Source of the DNA: Acidimicrobiia bacterium
GTDB taxonomy: Bacteria; Actinomycetota; Acidimicrobiia; Acidimicrobiales; CATQHL01
Reading direction: 5' to 3'
Assembly (NCBI GenBank): GCA_021296435.1
Contig: JAGWAK010000005.1
Location: forward strand, 1-33,296
Length of the DNA stretch: 33,296 nt
Within the stretch, counting starts at the first letter, position 1, and each line of letters begins with the position of its first letter. Of the stretch, positions 7,147-15,632 are shown piece by piece. Both the position numbers and the translations under genes were made by a program. The notes under the pieces are model-generated. The model made no database searches and was not told the DNA's origin. It worked only from the letters and a program-made list of their open reading frames with translations.

Positions 7147-8127
7147 CTAGAGGCCGACGCCCTCGAACAGCACGGGAGTAATCCCCCGCTCGGTCAGGGC
7201 GCCCAGGAAACTCAAGGGCACGAGCGCTTCCGCAAGCCCCATGGCGCCGCTGCGGCGCGCCTCGCCGGCCGCCAGGGAAAGGACTGCCGTGGCGGCCACC
7301 GCGGCAGTGGCCGCGGCGGGGTTGTGCGCCACACCGAGCACTCGCTGGGAGCTCTCCCCCTGCAGCGTTCCGCTGACCGCCACCCGCACCGCCCCGAGGC
7401 CGCCCTCGGCATACGGGGGCGTGAGCATGGGGAGATGCGACGTCAGCCGATCCTGACGATCGGCCGCGCGCCGGGCCGTGATGGTCGCCGCGTCCGGGAA
7501 CAGGCGGTTCAGGAGCTGCGGCTCGGCGAGGGCGCCGAAATAGCAATCCGCCGGGCCGACCGGGTCGGGGAACCAGCACAACTCGCGGCCCGAACCGCCG
7601 CGACGGCGTACCCAGTTGCGGTCGAGCCAGACCCAGGCGCTACGGCCCAACGCCGCGTGGTAGCGGCGGGCGCAGGCCGGCCCGCCCGTGCCCTCGCGGG
7701 CCACGTGGACCGCAATCACCGTGTCGAACCAGCTGGCGGCGTGGGCTGCCAGGACGCACGTCAGGCCGGGCGAGAAGGCGGCCCCCAGCACCACCGGCAC
7801 CCCCCGCTCGCGTGCGGTGGCATTCAGTGCCAGCAGTCCCCGGACCTCACCGGGATCTCCGGAGACCGACACGATCGCCACCCCGGCCCGGACCAGCTGC
7901 ACCGCCATGGGCCACTGCGTGCCCGACGGCGTCGCCAGCACAACCGCCTCAGCGCGCTGCAGGTCCCCCAGACCGGCGGCAATCGTGCCAGGAACCGCGC
8001 GCACGACCTCGGCGGTCGAGGCCGGACTCCGACCGCAGACCGCCACAGACTCCACGCCCTCGGCGGCGGCGAGAATCCGGACGACGCGCGCCCCGACCGC
8101 ACCGGTACCGACGACCCCGAGGCGCAT
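7147..8127 (-). CDS. NAD(P)-binding Rossmann-fold protein, function unknown
   Basis: The 326-aa product opens with MRLGVVGTGAVGARVV, a clear GxGxxG dinucleotide-binding motif. The next ~120 residues read like the N-terminal Rossmann domain of Gfo/Idh, saccharopine-dehydrogenase-like or dihydrodipicolinate-reductase-like enzymes (AVVLATPSGTQ, VVLGAAFSPG). The C-terminal half carries no motif I can name. GGAGCGG lies just before the ATG at 8127. Substrate and pathway are unknown. Confidence 0.75.
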   Translation of the reverse strand: MRLGVVGTGAVGARVVRILAAAEGVESVAVCGRSPASTAEVVRAVPGTIAAGLGDLQRAEAVVLATPSGTQWPMAVQLVRAGVAIVSVSGDPGEVRGLLALNATARERGVPVVLGAAFSPGLTCVLAAHAASWFDTVIAVHVAREGTGGPACARRYHAALGRSAWVWLDRNWVRRRGGSGRELCWFPDPVGPADCYFGALAEPQLLNRLFPDAATITARRAADRQDRLTSHLPMLTPPYAEGGLGAVRVAVSGTLQGESSQRVLGVAHNPAAATAAVAATAVLSLAAGEARRSGAMGLAEALVPLSFLGALTERGITPVLFEGVGL

Positions 8128-8153
8128 CCGCTCCAGCCCGCGGGCGCGGCAGC

Positions 8154-8300
8154 TCAGGTCAGGCCCGGACCGCGCAACGGTCGCCAGCCTCCCTGGCGAG
8201 CCGGCTGGACCTCGGTGCAGATCCGCATGATCCGGTCCATGACGAGGATCGCCAAGGCGGCGAGAATGAACGTCGCCACCCGCCCGAACACGTCGCGCAC
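8154..8300 (-). CDS. Small membrane protein, 48 aa
   Basis: The frame from GTG 8300 to TGA 8154 encodes a short basic N-terminus (MRDVFGRVA), one hydrophobic segment (TFILAALAILVMDRIM) and a basic tail rich in Gly, Arg and Pro. A TAGAGT element lies exactly 7 nt before the GTG, matching the leaderless layout at other genes here, and this is the main reason to call it. It sits just downstream of tRNA-Ile on the same strand and 26 bp before the Rossmann protein. No family is recognised. Confidence 0.45.
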   Translation of the reverse strand: MRDVFGRVATFILAALAILVMDRIMRICTEVQPARQGGWRPLRGPGLT

Positions 8301-8307
8301 AACTGCG

Positions 8308-8313
8308 ACTCTA
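8308..8313 (-). promoter_or_regulatory. -10-like element TAGAGT for 48-aa gene
   Basis: TAGAGT on the minus strand, then CGCAGTT, then GTG at 8300. No ribosome binding site is seen. It lies 9 bp past the 3' end of tRNA-Ile. Confidence 0.35.
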
Positions 8314-8322
8314 GCGACCGCG

Positions 8323-8396
<74 letters not shown>

Positions 8397-8445
8397 GGCG
8401 CCCCCCTTACCCGCCGCCCACCGGCCGCGGCCGCCGCCGGCGCCC

Positions 8446-8910
8446 TCAGCGGCGCGACCTGACCGGCCCCCTGGACGGCACGCGATCCCGTAGGGGCCGG
8501 GGACGAGCCCGCGGCGGGCGGAAGCGGGTCGATTCCTCCTCCACGAGCATGATCCGCAGACCACCCACCAACTCGCTGATGAGATTGAAGAGGACGGCGG
8601 CCATGACGTTGAACACCGTGGCGAGGAACGCCATCACCAGGCTGGCCAGGGCGTACACCCGGAAGATCTGCCCCGGCACGAACTCGAAACTCTCAAGCCC
8701 GAAGATCTGCGTCACGAACGCTTCGATGCGGTCGATCAGGCCCGTCGAGTCCACCGCGCTCCACAGGATCAATGCCGCCACCAGCAGCACCGCCCACATG
8801 CAGAGATACAGGATCAGCGACAGCTTCAGAACCGACCAGAGCTCGACGCGACGCACGATCCGGCGCACGCTGCGGATCTGCAGCCGGCGCCGCCGGCGCC
8901 GTTCACCCAT
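8446..8910 (-). CDS. DUF3566 membrane protein
   Basis: From ATG 8910 the 154-aa product has a very basic start (GERRRRRR), the conserved RRVELWSVLKLSLILYL with a first membrane helix, a central loop (DRIEAFVTQIFG), a second helix (LASLVMAFLATVFNVMAAVL) and FNLISELVGG followed by a basic tail. This is the DUF3566 family, which in actinobacteria commonly lies just after gyrA (Rv0007-like in M. tuberculosis). The start is uncertain. A CTG at 9018 overlapping the upstream stop as CTGA would add 36 residues, and GTGs at 9039 and 9078 would extend it further into the TadE-like gene. Its function is not established. Confidence 0.8.
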   Translation of the reverse strand: MGERRRRRRLQIRSVRRIVRRVELWSVLKLSLILYLCMWAVLLVAALILWSAVDSTGLIDRIEAFVTQIFGLESFEFVPGQIFRVYALASLVMAFLATVFNVMAAVLFNLISELVGGLRIMLVEEESTRFRPPRARPRPLRDRVPSRGPVRSRR

Positions 8911-9014
8911 CGTCCAGCGCTCGGGCAGAGCCGCGCCGGCCGACCGCCGACCGCCCCGGTCGCCGTCTTCGACACCCAGCCGGTGGTCAGCATCGGGCGG
9001 CGCGGCCGAGGGGC

Positions 9015-9578
9015 TCAGTCCCGATGGATCCCCGGACACAGCACGAAGTGTACGGGACGACCACTTGCGGCTCGGCACAGCCCGGTGCGATGACTCAGGA
9101 CCGCCAGCCTCGCTGCCAGCGATCGCGACACCTCGATCCCGCCGGCTCCGAGCGGACCGAGCAGGCGAACCGAGCCGGCGATGTCGCTGCCCAGGATCTC
9201 ACCTGCCCGGTCCAGCGCCGCTGCCAGCGCGGGTGCCACAGGCGGCGGCGACCGCTCCGCAGCGGCCGCGGCGCTCTCGCCGCCGAGCCTGACCTCCACC
9301 CGGGCCATACCGCCATCTGCCTCGAAGCCGGTGAGTTCGGCGCCGTTGGCCGCGGCCAGTTCGACCGCGGCACTGCGCCGGTCTCCCGCCCCCGCCAGAG
9401 CGGCCGCGTCCGCCGCGGTCTGCGCCCGGGCCATCAACTGGGCACGGCCCGCCAGCTGCGCCACGACGAGCCCGGCCGCGGCGAGGGCCACGACGCACAG
9501 CAACACCAGAGGAACAGCCTGGCCCCCCTCCCCGCCGCGGCTCAGCGACCGGTGAGACGGTCGCCGGCGGCGCGTCAG
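9015..9578 (-). CDS. TadE/TadG-like secreted or pilus-associated protein, CTG start
   Basis: The 187-aa product, if read from CTG 9578, begins MTRRRRPSHR, then SLSRGGEGGQAVPLVLL running into one hydrophobic helix and RAQTAADAAALAGA, a hallmark of TadE/TadG-like proteins. The first ATG/GTG/TTG in frame is a GTG at 9506, inside the hydrophobic helix, which would remove the basic n-region and the GGQ motif. The CTG overlaps the gyrA stop as CTGA. The C-terminal half is Ala-rich with no known domain. TadE-like proteins are membrane-anchored and exported, often near pilus or secretion genes; a link to gyrA-DUF3566 is only positional. Confidence 0.7.
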   Translation of the reverse strand: MTRRRRPSHRSLSRGGEGGQAVPLVLLCVVALAAAGLVVAQLAGRAQLMARAQTAADAAALAGAGDRRSAAVELAAANGAELTGFEADGGMARVEVRLGGESAAAAAERSPPPVAPALAAALDRAGEILGSDIAGSVRLLGPLGAGGIEVSRSLAARLAVLSHRTGLCRAASGRPVHFVLCPGIHRD

Positions 9579-12049
9579 GGTTCTTCGCGGGGAACCAGCG
9601 TGACCGCGCTGACCTTCCGGTCGCCGTCCACTTGCATCACCTTGACACCGGTGGCGTAAGCACTCTGAACCGAGACATCCGCAACCGGTAGACGAATGAC
9701 GACGCCGTCACTCGCAACCACCATGACCTCGTCGCTCTCGGAGACGCCAAGGGCTGCCACCACTTCGCCCTTGCCTTCCACCAATCGAACCGCGCGCACG
9801 CCCATCCCGGCGCGGCGACGCTCCCTGAACGCCCCGAACTCGGTCCGCTTCCCGAATCCCTCATCGGTCACGATGAGCAGCCTCTGATCCGGCAATGCCC
9901 GCACCATCGCAACCACCTCGTCGCCCTGACGCATCCGCATTCCCCTAACTCCGCTGGCGGAGCGCCCGGTCGGTCGCACCTCGTTGGAACTGAAGTGCAG
10001 CAGGTGGCCGCGCCGCGTGACGAAGCAGACCATGTCACGCTCTCCGAACGGCAGCACCTGCACCAACTCGTCGTCCTCCAAGAGGCGAATGGCGTGCAGA
10101 CCCCGGTACCGCGACTGGTACTCGACGAATCTGGTGCGCTTCACGCGGCCGCGCTTGGTGGCAAAGATCAGATAGGGGTTCGTCTCGTAATCGCGGGTGT
10201 CGATCACGGCCGCCACCCGCTCCCCCTCCGCCAGCTGCAGCAGGTTCACCACAGCGGTGCCGCGCGCCGACCGGCCGGCCATGGGGATCTCGTGGACCCG
10301 CAGCCGGTGCACACGGCCGCGATTGGTGAAGAACAGCAGGTAGGCGTGTGCCGAGGTGTGGATGACGGCGCTGATGTAGTCGCCCTCCTTCAGCTTGGCG
10401 CCCGCCACCCCGCGTCCACCGCGGCCCTGGGTGCGGAACGCGTCGGCGGAGGTGGTCTTCACGTAGCCGCCGCCGGTCATGATGAACACGAGATCCTCGT
10501 CGTCGATCAGATCCTCGATGTCGAACTCGCCCGGGTCGATCGCCAACTCCGTGCGCCTGGTGTCGACGAACTTCTCGCGCAACGCCGAGAGCTCGCTGCG
10601 GATGACCGCGCGCAACCGCGCCTCGTCGGCCAGGATGGCCTCCAGTTCGGCGATGGTCACGCGCAGTTCGTCCAGTTCGGTGGCCAGCTCACTGCGACCC
10701 AGACGGGTGAGGCGCCCCAGCGGTGTGTCCAGGATGTGGTTGGCCTGCACCTCGGAGAAGTCGAACGGCTCGGCCATGAGACCGCTGCGGGCTTCGGGCC
10801 GATCGGCTGAGCTGCGGATGAGGGCGATCACCTCGTCCAACATGTCCACCGCCCGCAGCAGGCCTTCGACGATGTGCGCACGCTCGGGGGCCCGGGCCAG
10901 ACGGAACTCGGAGCGCCGCCTCACGACGGTGACCTGATGCGCCACGTAGGCCTGCAGTAGAGCGGGCAGGCTGAGCGTGCGCGGCACCCCGTCGACCAGC
11001 GCCACCATGTTCACCGAGAACGACACCTGCAGCGGTGTGTGCTTGTAGAGGTTGTTGAGAATGACCAGCGCCGGAGCGTCGCGGGTCAACTCGAACACCA
11101 GGCGCGTGCGCCCCTTGGCCGACTCGTTGCGGATGTCCCTGATGCCCGTCAGGACCTTCGTGTCCACCAGGTGGGCGGCGCGCCGCTCGATGGCCTCCAC
11201 GCTGACCTGGTACGGGATCTCGCTCACGACGATGCGCGTGGTACGGCCTTCGGTGACGATCTCGGCCTGTCCGCGCAGGCGTAGCGTGCCCCGCCCGGTG
11301 CGGTAGGCCTCGTCGATCCCGGCTCTTCCCAGGATCTGCCCGCCGGTGGGGAAATCAGGGCCGCGCACGAACCGCATCAACTCCGCGGCGCCGGCGTCAG
11401 GATGCTCGAGAAGGTGCAGCACGGCGTCGATGACCTCGCCCAGGTTGTGCGGCGGAATGTTCGTCGCCATGCCCACGGCGATGCCCTGGCTGCCGTTCAC
11501 CAGCAGGTTGGGGAACCGTGCCGGCAGCACCTCGGGCTCGCGGTGGCGGCCGTCGAAGTTGGAGACGAAGTCCACCGTCTCCTCGTCGATCCCGGCCAGC
11601 ATGGCGCTGCTGAGCTCCGAGAGGCGGCACTCGGTGTACCGGTAGGCCGCCGGCGGATCGGCCGGTGAACCGAAGTTGCCGTGCGGGTCGACAAGCAGGT
11701 GCCGCAGGCTGAAGTCCTGGCCCATGCGCACCAGGGCGTCGTACACCGCGGTGTCGCCGTGCGGGTGGTAGCGGGCGATCACGTCGCCGACCACGGTGGC
11801 GCACTTCACGTGGCCTCGGTCGTGACGGTGCCCGTTGGAGGCCATCGACCACAGGATCCGCCGATGCACGGGCTTCAACCCGTCGCGCACGTCTGGCAGG
11901 GCGCGGGCAACGATGACCGACATGGCGTAGTCCAGGAAGGACTGCTCCATCTCGGTCTGGATCTCGATGGTCTCGACCCCATCGCCGGGACCGTCGGGTG
12001 GCGTGTCCGCGAAGGGGCCGTCGGGTGGTTCGCTGCTCACGCGATTCAA
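9575..12049 (-). CDS. gyrA: DNA gyrase subunit A
   Basis: The 824-aa product has LDYAMSVIVARALPDVRDGL, the quinolone-determining region HPHGDTAVYDALVRM (Thr100 and Asp104 at the two classic positions), catalytic Tyr138 in RYTE, and the gyrase-specific GyrA box QGRGGRG, which separates it from topoisomerase IV ParC. The C-terminal beta-pinwheel blades follow (RGRVKRTRF, RRGHLLHF). GyrA cuts and rejoins DNA to introduce negative supercoils together with GyrB. The ATG at 12049 overlaps the gyrB stop by four bases (ATGA), implying coupled translation. The next gene overlaps its stop too. Confidence 0.98.
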   Translation of the reverse strand: MNRVSSEPPDGPFADTPPDGPGDGVETIEIQTEMEQSFLDYAMSVIVARALPDVRDGLKPVHRRILWSMASNGHRHDRGHVKCATVVGDVIARYHPHGDTAVYDALVRMGQDFSLRHLLVDPHGNFGSPADPPAAYRYTECRLSELSSAMLAGIDEETVDFVSNFDGRHREPEVLPARFPNLLVNGSQGIAVGMATNIPPHNLGEVIDAVLHLLEHPDAGAAELMRFVRGPDFPTGGQILGRAGIDEAYRTGRGTLRLRGQAEIVTEGRTTRIVVSEIPYQVSVEAIERRAAHLVDTKVLTGIRDIRNESAKGRTRLVFELTRDAPALVILNNLYKHTPLQVSFSVNMVALVDGVPRTLSLPALLQAYVAHQVTVVRRRSEFRLARAPERAHIVEGLLRAVDMLDEVIALIRSSADRPEARSGLMAEPFDFSEVQANHILDTPLGRLTRLGRSELATELDELRVTIAELEAILADEARLRAVIRSELSALREKFVDTRRTELAIDPGEFDIEDLIDDEDLVFIMTGGGYVKTTSADAFRTQGRGGRGVAGAKLKEGDYISAVIHTSAHAYLLFFTNRGRVHRLRVHEIPMAGRSARGTAVVNLLQLAEGERVAAVIDTRDYETNPYLIFATKRGRVKRTRFVEYQSRYRGLHAIRLLEDDELVQVLPFGERDMVCFVTRRGHLLHFSSNEVRPTGRSASGVRGMRMRQGDEVVAMVRALPDQRLLIVTDEGFGKRTEFGAFRERRRAGMGVRAVRLVEGKGEVVAALGVSESDEVMVVASDGVVIRLPVADVSVQSAYATGVKVMQVDGDRKVSAVTLVPREEP

Positions 12050-14058
12050 ATGTCGAGGAAACGCACGTCGCCCGCGTTGGCCTGGATGAACGACTTGCGC
12101 CCCTCCACGTCATCGCCCATCAGCTGGGAGAACACCGTATCGGCGAGGGTGGCCTCCTCGACGCCGACGCGGAGCAGGGTGCGACGGGCCGGGTCGAGGG
12201 TGGTCTCCCAGAGCTCCTCGGCGTCCATCTCGCCGAGCCCCTTGAGGCGCTGGAACTCGTTGCGGTGCTTGGGATGGGTGGCCAGGAACTCGGCCTTGGC
12301 ACGGTCATCCTTGAGGTAGATCTTGTCGCGGCCCACCTCGGTGGAGTAGAGCGGGGGCTGAGCGATATAGACGTGACCCTTCTCGATGAGCGGGCGCATC
12401 TGGCGGAACAGGAAGGTCAACAGCAAGGTCCGGATGTGGCTGCCGTCCACGTCGGCGTCACACAGGAGGATGACCTTCCCGTATCGCACCTTCTCGATGT
12501 CAAACCCGCCGTCGCCGTTGATGCCGTTGCCATTCCCAGGGCGACGTCCGTTCCCTTCGGCTGCGGTGGGCTCGCCCTCCTCCTCGTCGTGCGCCCCGAA
12601 ACCCGCACCGATGGCGCTGATGAGCGCCGCGATCTCGGTGTTGCGCAGCATCCGGTCGGCGCGGGCCCGTTCGACGTTGAGGATCTTGCCCCTGATGGGC
12701 AGCACGGCCATGGTGCGGGGATCACGGGCCTTCTTGGCCGAGCCGCCGGCCGAGTCACCCTCCACGATGTACAGCTCGTTCTCATCGCGGTCGCCCGACA
12801 TGCAGTCGGTGAGCTTGCCGGGCAGCCCGGCGCCGTTCAGGGCCGACTTCCGGCGACTGGCATCACGGGCGGCCCGCGCTGCGACACGGGCCCGGGACGC
12901 CTCCACGGCCTTGGTGACGACCCTGCGGGCCTCCACCGGGTGCTCTTCCAACCAGTCGTCGAGGTGCTGGTTGGAAGCGCGCTCCACGAGCGAGCGAATG
13001 GACACGTTGCCCAGCTTGCTCTTGGTCTGACCCTCGAACTGCGGCTCCCGCAGACGGACGCTGACGATCGCAGTGAGTCCTTCGCGGATGTCCTCGCCCT
13101 GCACATTCTCCACACCGCGCAGCAGGCCCTTGCGATCGGCGTAGCGGTTCACCGCACCGGTAAGTGCCCGGCGGAACCCCTCCTCGTGCATCCCACCCTC
13201 GGTGGTGGTGATGCCGTTGGCGAACGAGTAGAGCCCGTCGGTGTTGTAGGCGGTGCTCCACTGGAAAGCGACCTCCACCTCCTGGTCGGACTCTGCCTGG
13301 GTGAAGTAGCCCACGTCGTCGAAGAGGGACTCCTTGGAGGCGTTCACGTGGCGGACGAAATCCTCGATCCCGCCCGTGTAGCGATAGGTGGTCCAGCGCG
13401 ACGCCGGCGACGAGCGCAGGTCACAGAAGCGAATCCGCAGGCCGGCATTCAAGAACGCCATCACCTGCAGCCGCTCTGTCAGCCGGTCGGCCTGGAAGAG
13501 CACCTCGTCGAAGACTGTCGGGTCCGGCCAGAAGCGGATCGTCGTCCCGGTGGGACTGCCTTCGGGCAACTCCTCGACCTGCTGCAGTGGCGTCTCGATA
13601 CTGCCGCCGTCGGTGAAACACATCGCCCAGCGAGCGCCGTCGCGGCGCACCTCCGCCTGCAGGCGCCGCGACAGTGCGTTGACGACCGAGACGCCCACAC
13701 CGTGCAGGCCACCGGACACCTTGTAACCGCTGCCGCCGAACTTGCCGCCGGCATGCAGCGTCGTCATGACCACTTCCAGAGCCGACTGCTCGGGCATATC
13801 GGGATGGGGACCCGTGGGGATGCCTCGTCCGTCGTCAACTACCTCGCAGGACCCGTCGGCATGGAGCGTGACGTCCACCTCGCTGCAGTGACCCGCCATC
13901 GCTTCGTCGACCGCGTTGTCCACCACCTCGTAGACCAGGTGGTGCAGACCCGTGGGCCCGGTCGACCCGACGTACATCCCAGGTCGGCGGCGTACAGCCT
14001 CCAGACCTTCGAGAACGGTGATGTCAGCTGCTTCGTAAGACTCGGCCCTATCAACCAC
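12046..14058 (-). CDS. gyrB: DNA gyrase subunit B
   Basis: The 670-aa product has the GHKL ATPase motifs EVVDNAVDEA (Glu44, Asn48) and DDGRGIP (75-81), GGLHGVGVSVVNALS, and the TOPRIM motifs EGDSAGG (433-439) and DADVDG (534-539). It supplies ATP energy and the metal site for strand passage with GyrA. Between the TOPRIM motifs, residues ~489-518 are an extra Gly/Asn/Glu-rich stretch (EEEGEPTAAEG, GNGNGINGDGG) that replaces a short loop in most GyrB proteins. GTG 14058 is the start, with GGAG about 10 nt upstream. There is a 126-bp gap to the DciA-like gene. Confidence 0.98.
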   Translation of the reverse strand: MVDRAESYEAADITVLEGLEAVRRRPGMYVGSTGPTGLHHLVYEVVDNAVDEAMAGHCSEVDVTLHADGSCEVVDDGRGIPTGPHPDMPEQSALEVVMTTLHAGGKFGGSGYKVSGGLHGVGVSVVNALSRRLQAEVRRDGARWAMCFTDGGSIETPLQQVEELPEGSPTGTTIRFWPDPTVFDEVLFQADRLTERLQVMAFLNAGLRIRFCDLRSSPASRWTTYRYTGGIEDFVRHVNASKESLFDDVGYFTQAESDQEVEVAFQWSTAYNTDGLYSFANGITTTEGGMHEEGFRRALTGAVNRYADRKGLLRGVENVQGEDIREGLTAIVSVRLREPQFEGQTKSKLGNVSIRSLVERASNQHLDDWLEEHPVEARRVVTKAVEASRARVAARAARDASRRKSALNGAGLPGKLTDCMSGDRDENELYIVEGDSAGGSAKKARDPRTMAVLPIRGKILNVERARADRMLRNTEIAALISAIGAGFGAHDEEEGEPTAAEGNGRRPGNGNGINGDGGFDIEKVRYGKVILLCDADVDGSHIRTLLLTFLFRQMRPLIEKGHVYIAQPPLYSTEVGRDKIYLKDDRAKAEFLATHPKHRNEFQRLKGLGEMDAEELWETTLDPARRTLLRVGVEEATLADTVFSQLMGDDVEGRKSFIQANAGDVRFLDI

Positions 14059-14184
14059 TCGAAAGCGTCTCCGTCCGGTACCGGTCGTTCTCGGGGCCTC
14101 TGGGAGGCCGTGTCGCGCGCTCTGGGGCGGAGCAGCGCATGCACCGGTGGTGCCGGCCGCCGGCTGTTCTCGACCAGGGCCATT

Positions 14185-14529
14185 CTACCGCCTCCGCGGC
14201 CCGTCCCGGTTGCTTCTGCCGGCCACTCTCGGGCGAATGAACTGCACTTTCCCGTGACCCAGCCGCTCGGCCAGACGAGCCAGCAACTCGCTCTCCAGCA
14301 AGCGCACCTGCGCTGCCAGCGCCGGGTCGTCCACGTCGACGGTCAGCCGCCGGTGAACGAGCCGCGCCGGGCGGGCACGCTCGGCCAGGGTGGGGCCGGC
14401 GACCTCCGGCCAGTGCTCGAATAGAGCCGCCAGAACATCCGCTGAGGGTGAGCCGAGGCCCCCCAAGAGGCGGTTCAGGCCGTCGGAGACGTGGCGCGGC
14501 CCGCGCCGGCCGCCGGCCGCCCGGCTCAT
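14185..14529 (-). CDS. DciA-like DUF721 protein
   Basis: The 114-aa product from ATG 14529 contains the DUF721 core: VSDGLNRLL, ALFEHWPEVAGPTLAERARP, LTVDVDDPALAAQVRLLESELLARLAERLG. The frame is open further upstream within recF, but this ATG overlaps the recF stop as ATGA, which is the usual arrangement for this gene between recF and gyrB in actinobacteria. DUF721 proteins of the DciA type help load the replicative helicase at oriC. The tail is basic (GRSNRDGPRRR). Confidence 0.88.
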   Translation of the reverse strand: MSRAAGGRRGPRHVSDGLNRLLGGLGSPSADVLAALFEHWPEVAGPTLAERARPARLVHRRLTVDVDDPALAAQVRLLESELLARLAERLGHGKVQFIRPRVAGRSNRDGPRRR

Positions 14530-15623
14530 CGTGGCGCCGTCGGGGCGGCCGGCAGCTCCTCGACCCAAGACACCTGCGCCGGTCGTGCCGACGGGGGAAC
14601 CTCCCCGGCGGTCGCCAGCAGGATCTGCCCGGCTGGCAGCAACGCCAGCAGCCGTTCCTGGCGCTCGGGATCCAACTCGGAGAAGACGTCGTCCAGCAAC
14701 AGGAGCGGGGGTACGCCGGCCGCCTCGGTCATCGTCTCGTGCAGTGCCAGGCGCAGGGCGAGGGAGAGGCATCTCTGGTTGCCCTGCGAGGCGTGCGTTC
14801 GGGCCGGCAGCCGGTCGAGGCGCCAATCCAGATCATCGCGGTGCGGACCGACAGTCGTGACCGCGCGCTGCAGGTCCTCGCCGCGGGCCTCCGTCAGGGC
14901 AGCCTGAAGCCCCGCGACAAGCCAGGATGGTTCGTACGACATCTCGACGGCACTTGTGCTGTCACCGCTGAGTTCGCGGAAGAGACGCTCCATGCGCGGC
15001 TGGAGTTGGCGGACCGCGCCGCGGCGATGCTCCGCCCATGTCTCGCCGGCGACCGCGAGCCGATCGTCCCAGATGTCGAGCGAACGCTCGCTGTCGGCAT
15101 CCATGCCACGGCCGGGGCCGATCTGGCGCAGCAGGGCGTTGCGCTGGCGCAGGCAGGCGGCCAGGCGCCGGCGATCCTCGGCGTTGCGGGGCCGCAAGCT
15201 GACGATTGCACCGTCGATTGCATCCCTGCGTGCGCTGGGAGAGCCCTTGACCACCAGGAGATCATCGGGCTGGAAGGTCAGCACCGGGACCTGCTCCTGG
15301 AGTTCCGCGGCCCGGCGTAGGGCTTGACGGTTCACCTGGGTCCGGTTACGTCCCCCTGCCGGCCGGAGTTCGGTCTCCACCAGCAGCCGGCGACCCGCCA
15401 TCTCGAACTCGCCGCGCAGCACCGCCTGGGAGGCGCCGGCCCGGACGAGGTCAGCCGTTCCGGCCCCACGAAATGACGACAGTGTCCCCAGGTAACCGAC
15501 TGCCTCCAGGAGTGACGTCTTACCGGATCCGTTGGGGCCGCGAACGACCGTCAGGCCCTCGGAGGGTTGGAGCGCGACACTCTTGTGCAGACGGAAGTCA
15601 TTGACCTCCAGCCAGCGAAGCAG
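14526..15623 (-). CDS. recF: RecF, recombination mediator ATPase, apparent CTG start
   Basis: The 365-aa product from CTG 15623 begins LLRWLEVNDFRLH, with Walker A GPNGSGKT at 29-36. The ABC signature SQGNQRCLSLALR and Walker B LLLLDDVFSELD follow late in the protein. RecF loads RecA at single-strand gaps. No ATG, GTG or TTG exists in frame between the dnaN stop at 15633 and a GTG at 15422. Starting there would delete the Walker A and the first 67 residues, so the CTG is the best start. A GGAGG lies 4 nt before it, and the gap to dnaN is only 9 nt. Length is normal for the family. Confidence 0.93.
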   Translation of the reverse strand: MLRWLEVNDFRLHKSVALQPSEGLTVVRGPNGSGKTSLLEAVGYLGTLSSFRGAGTADLVRAGASQAVLRGEFEMAGRRLLVETELRPAGGRNRTQVNRQALRRAAELQEQVPVLTFQPDDLLVVKGSPSARRDAIDGAIVSLRPRNAEDRRRLAACLRQRNALLRQIGPGRGMDADSERSLDIWDDRLAVAGETWAEHRRGAVRQLQPRMERLFRELSGDSTSAVEMSYEPSWLVAGLQAALTEARGEDLQRAVTTVGPHRDDLDWRLDRLPARTHASQGNQRCLSLALRLALHETMTEAAGVPPLLLLDDVFSELDPERQERLLALLPAGQILLATAGEVPPSARPAQVSWVEELPAAPTAPR

Positions 15624-15632
15624 CGCGCCTCC

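Noticed and set aside
11998..14424. Very long (about 800 codon) plus-strand open frame
   Set aside because: It lies antisense to gyrB and its translation shows only shadow composition (His, Gly, Arg, Leu, Val), with no domain.
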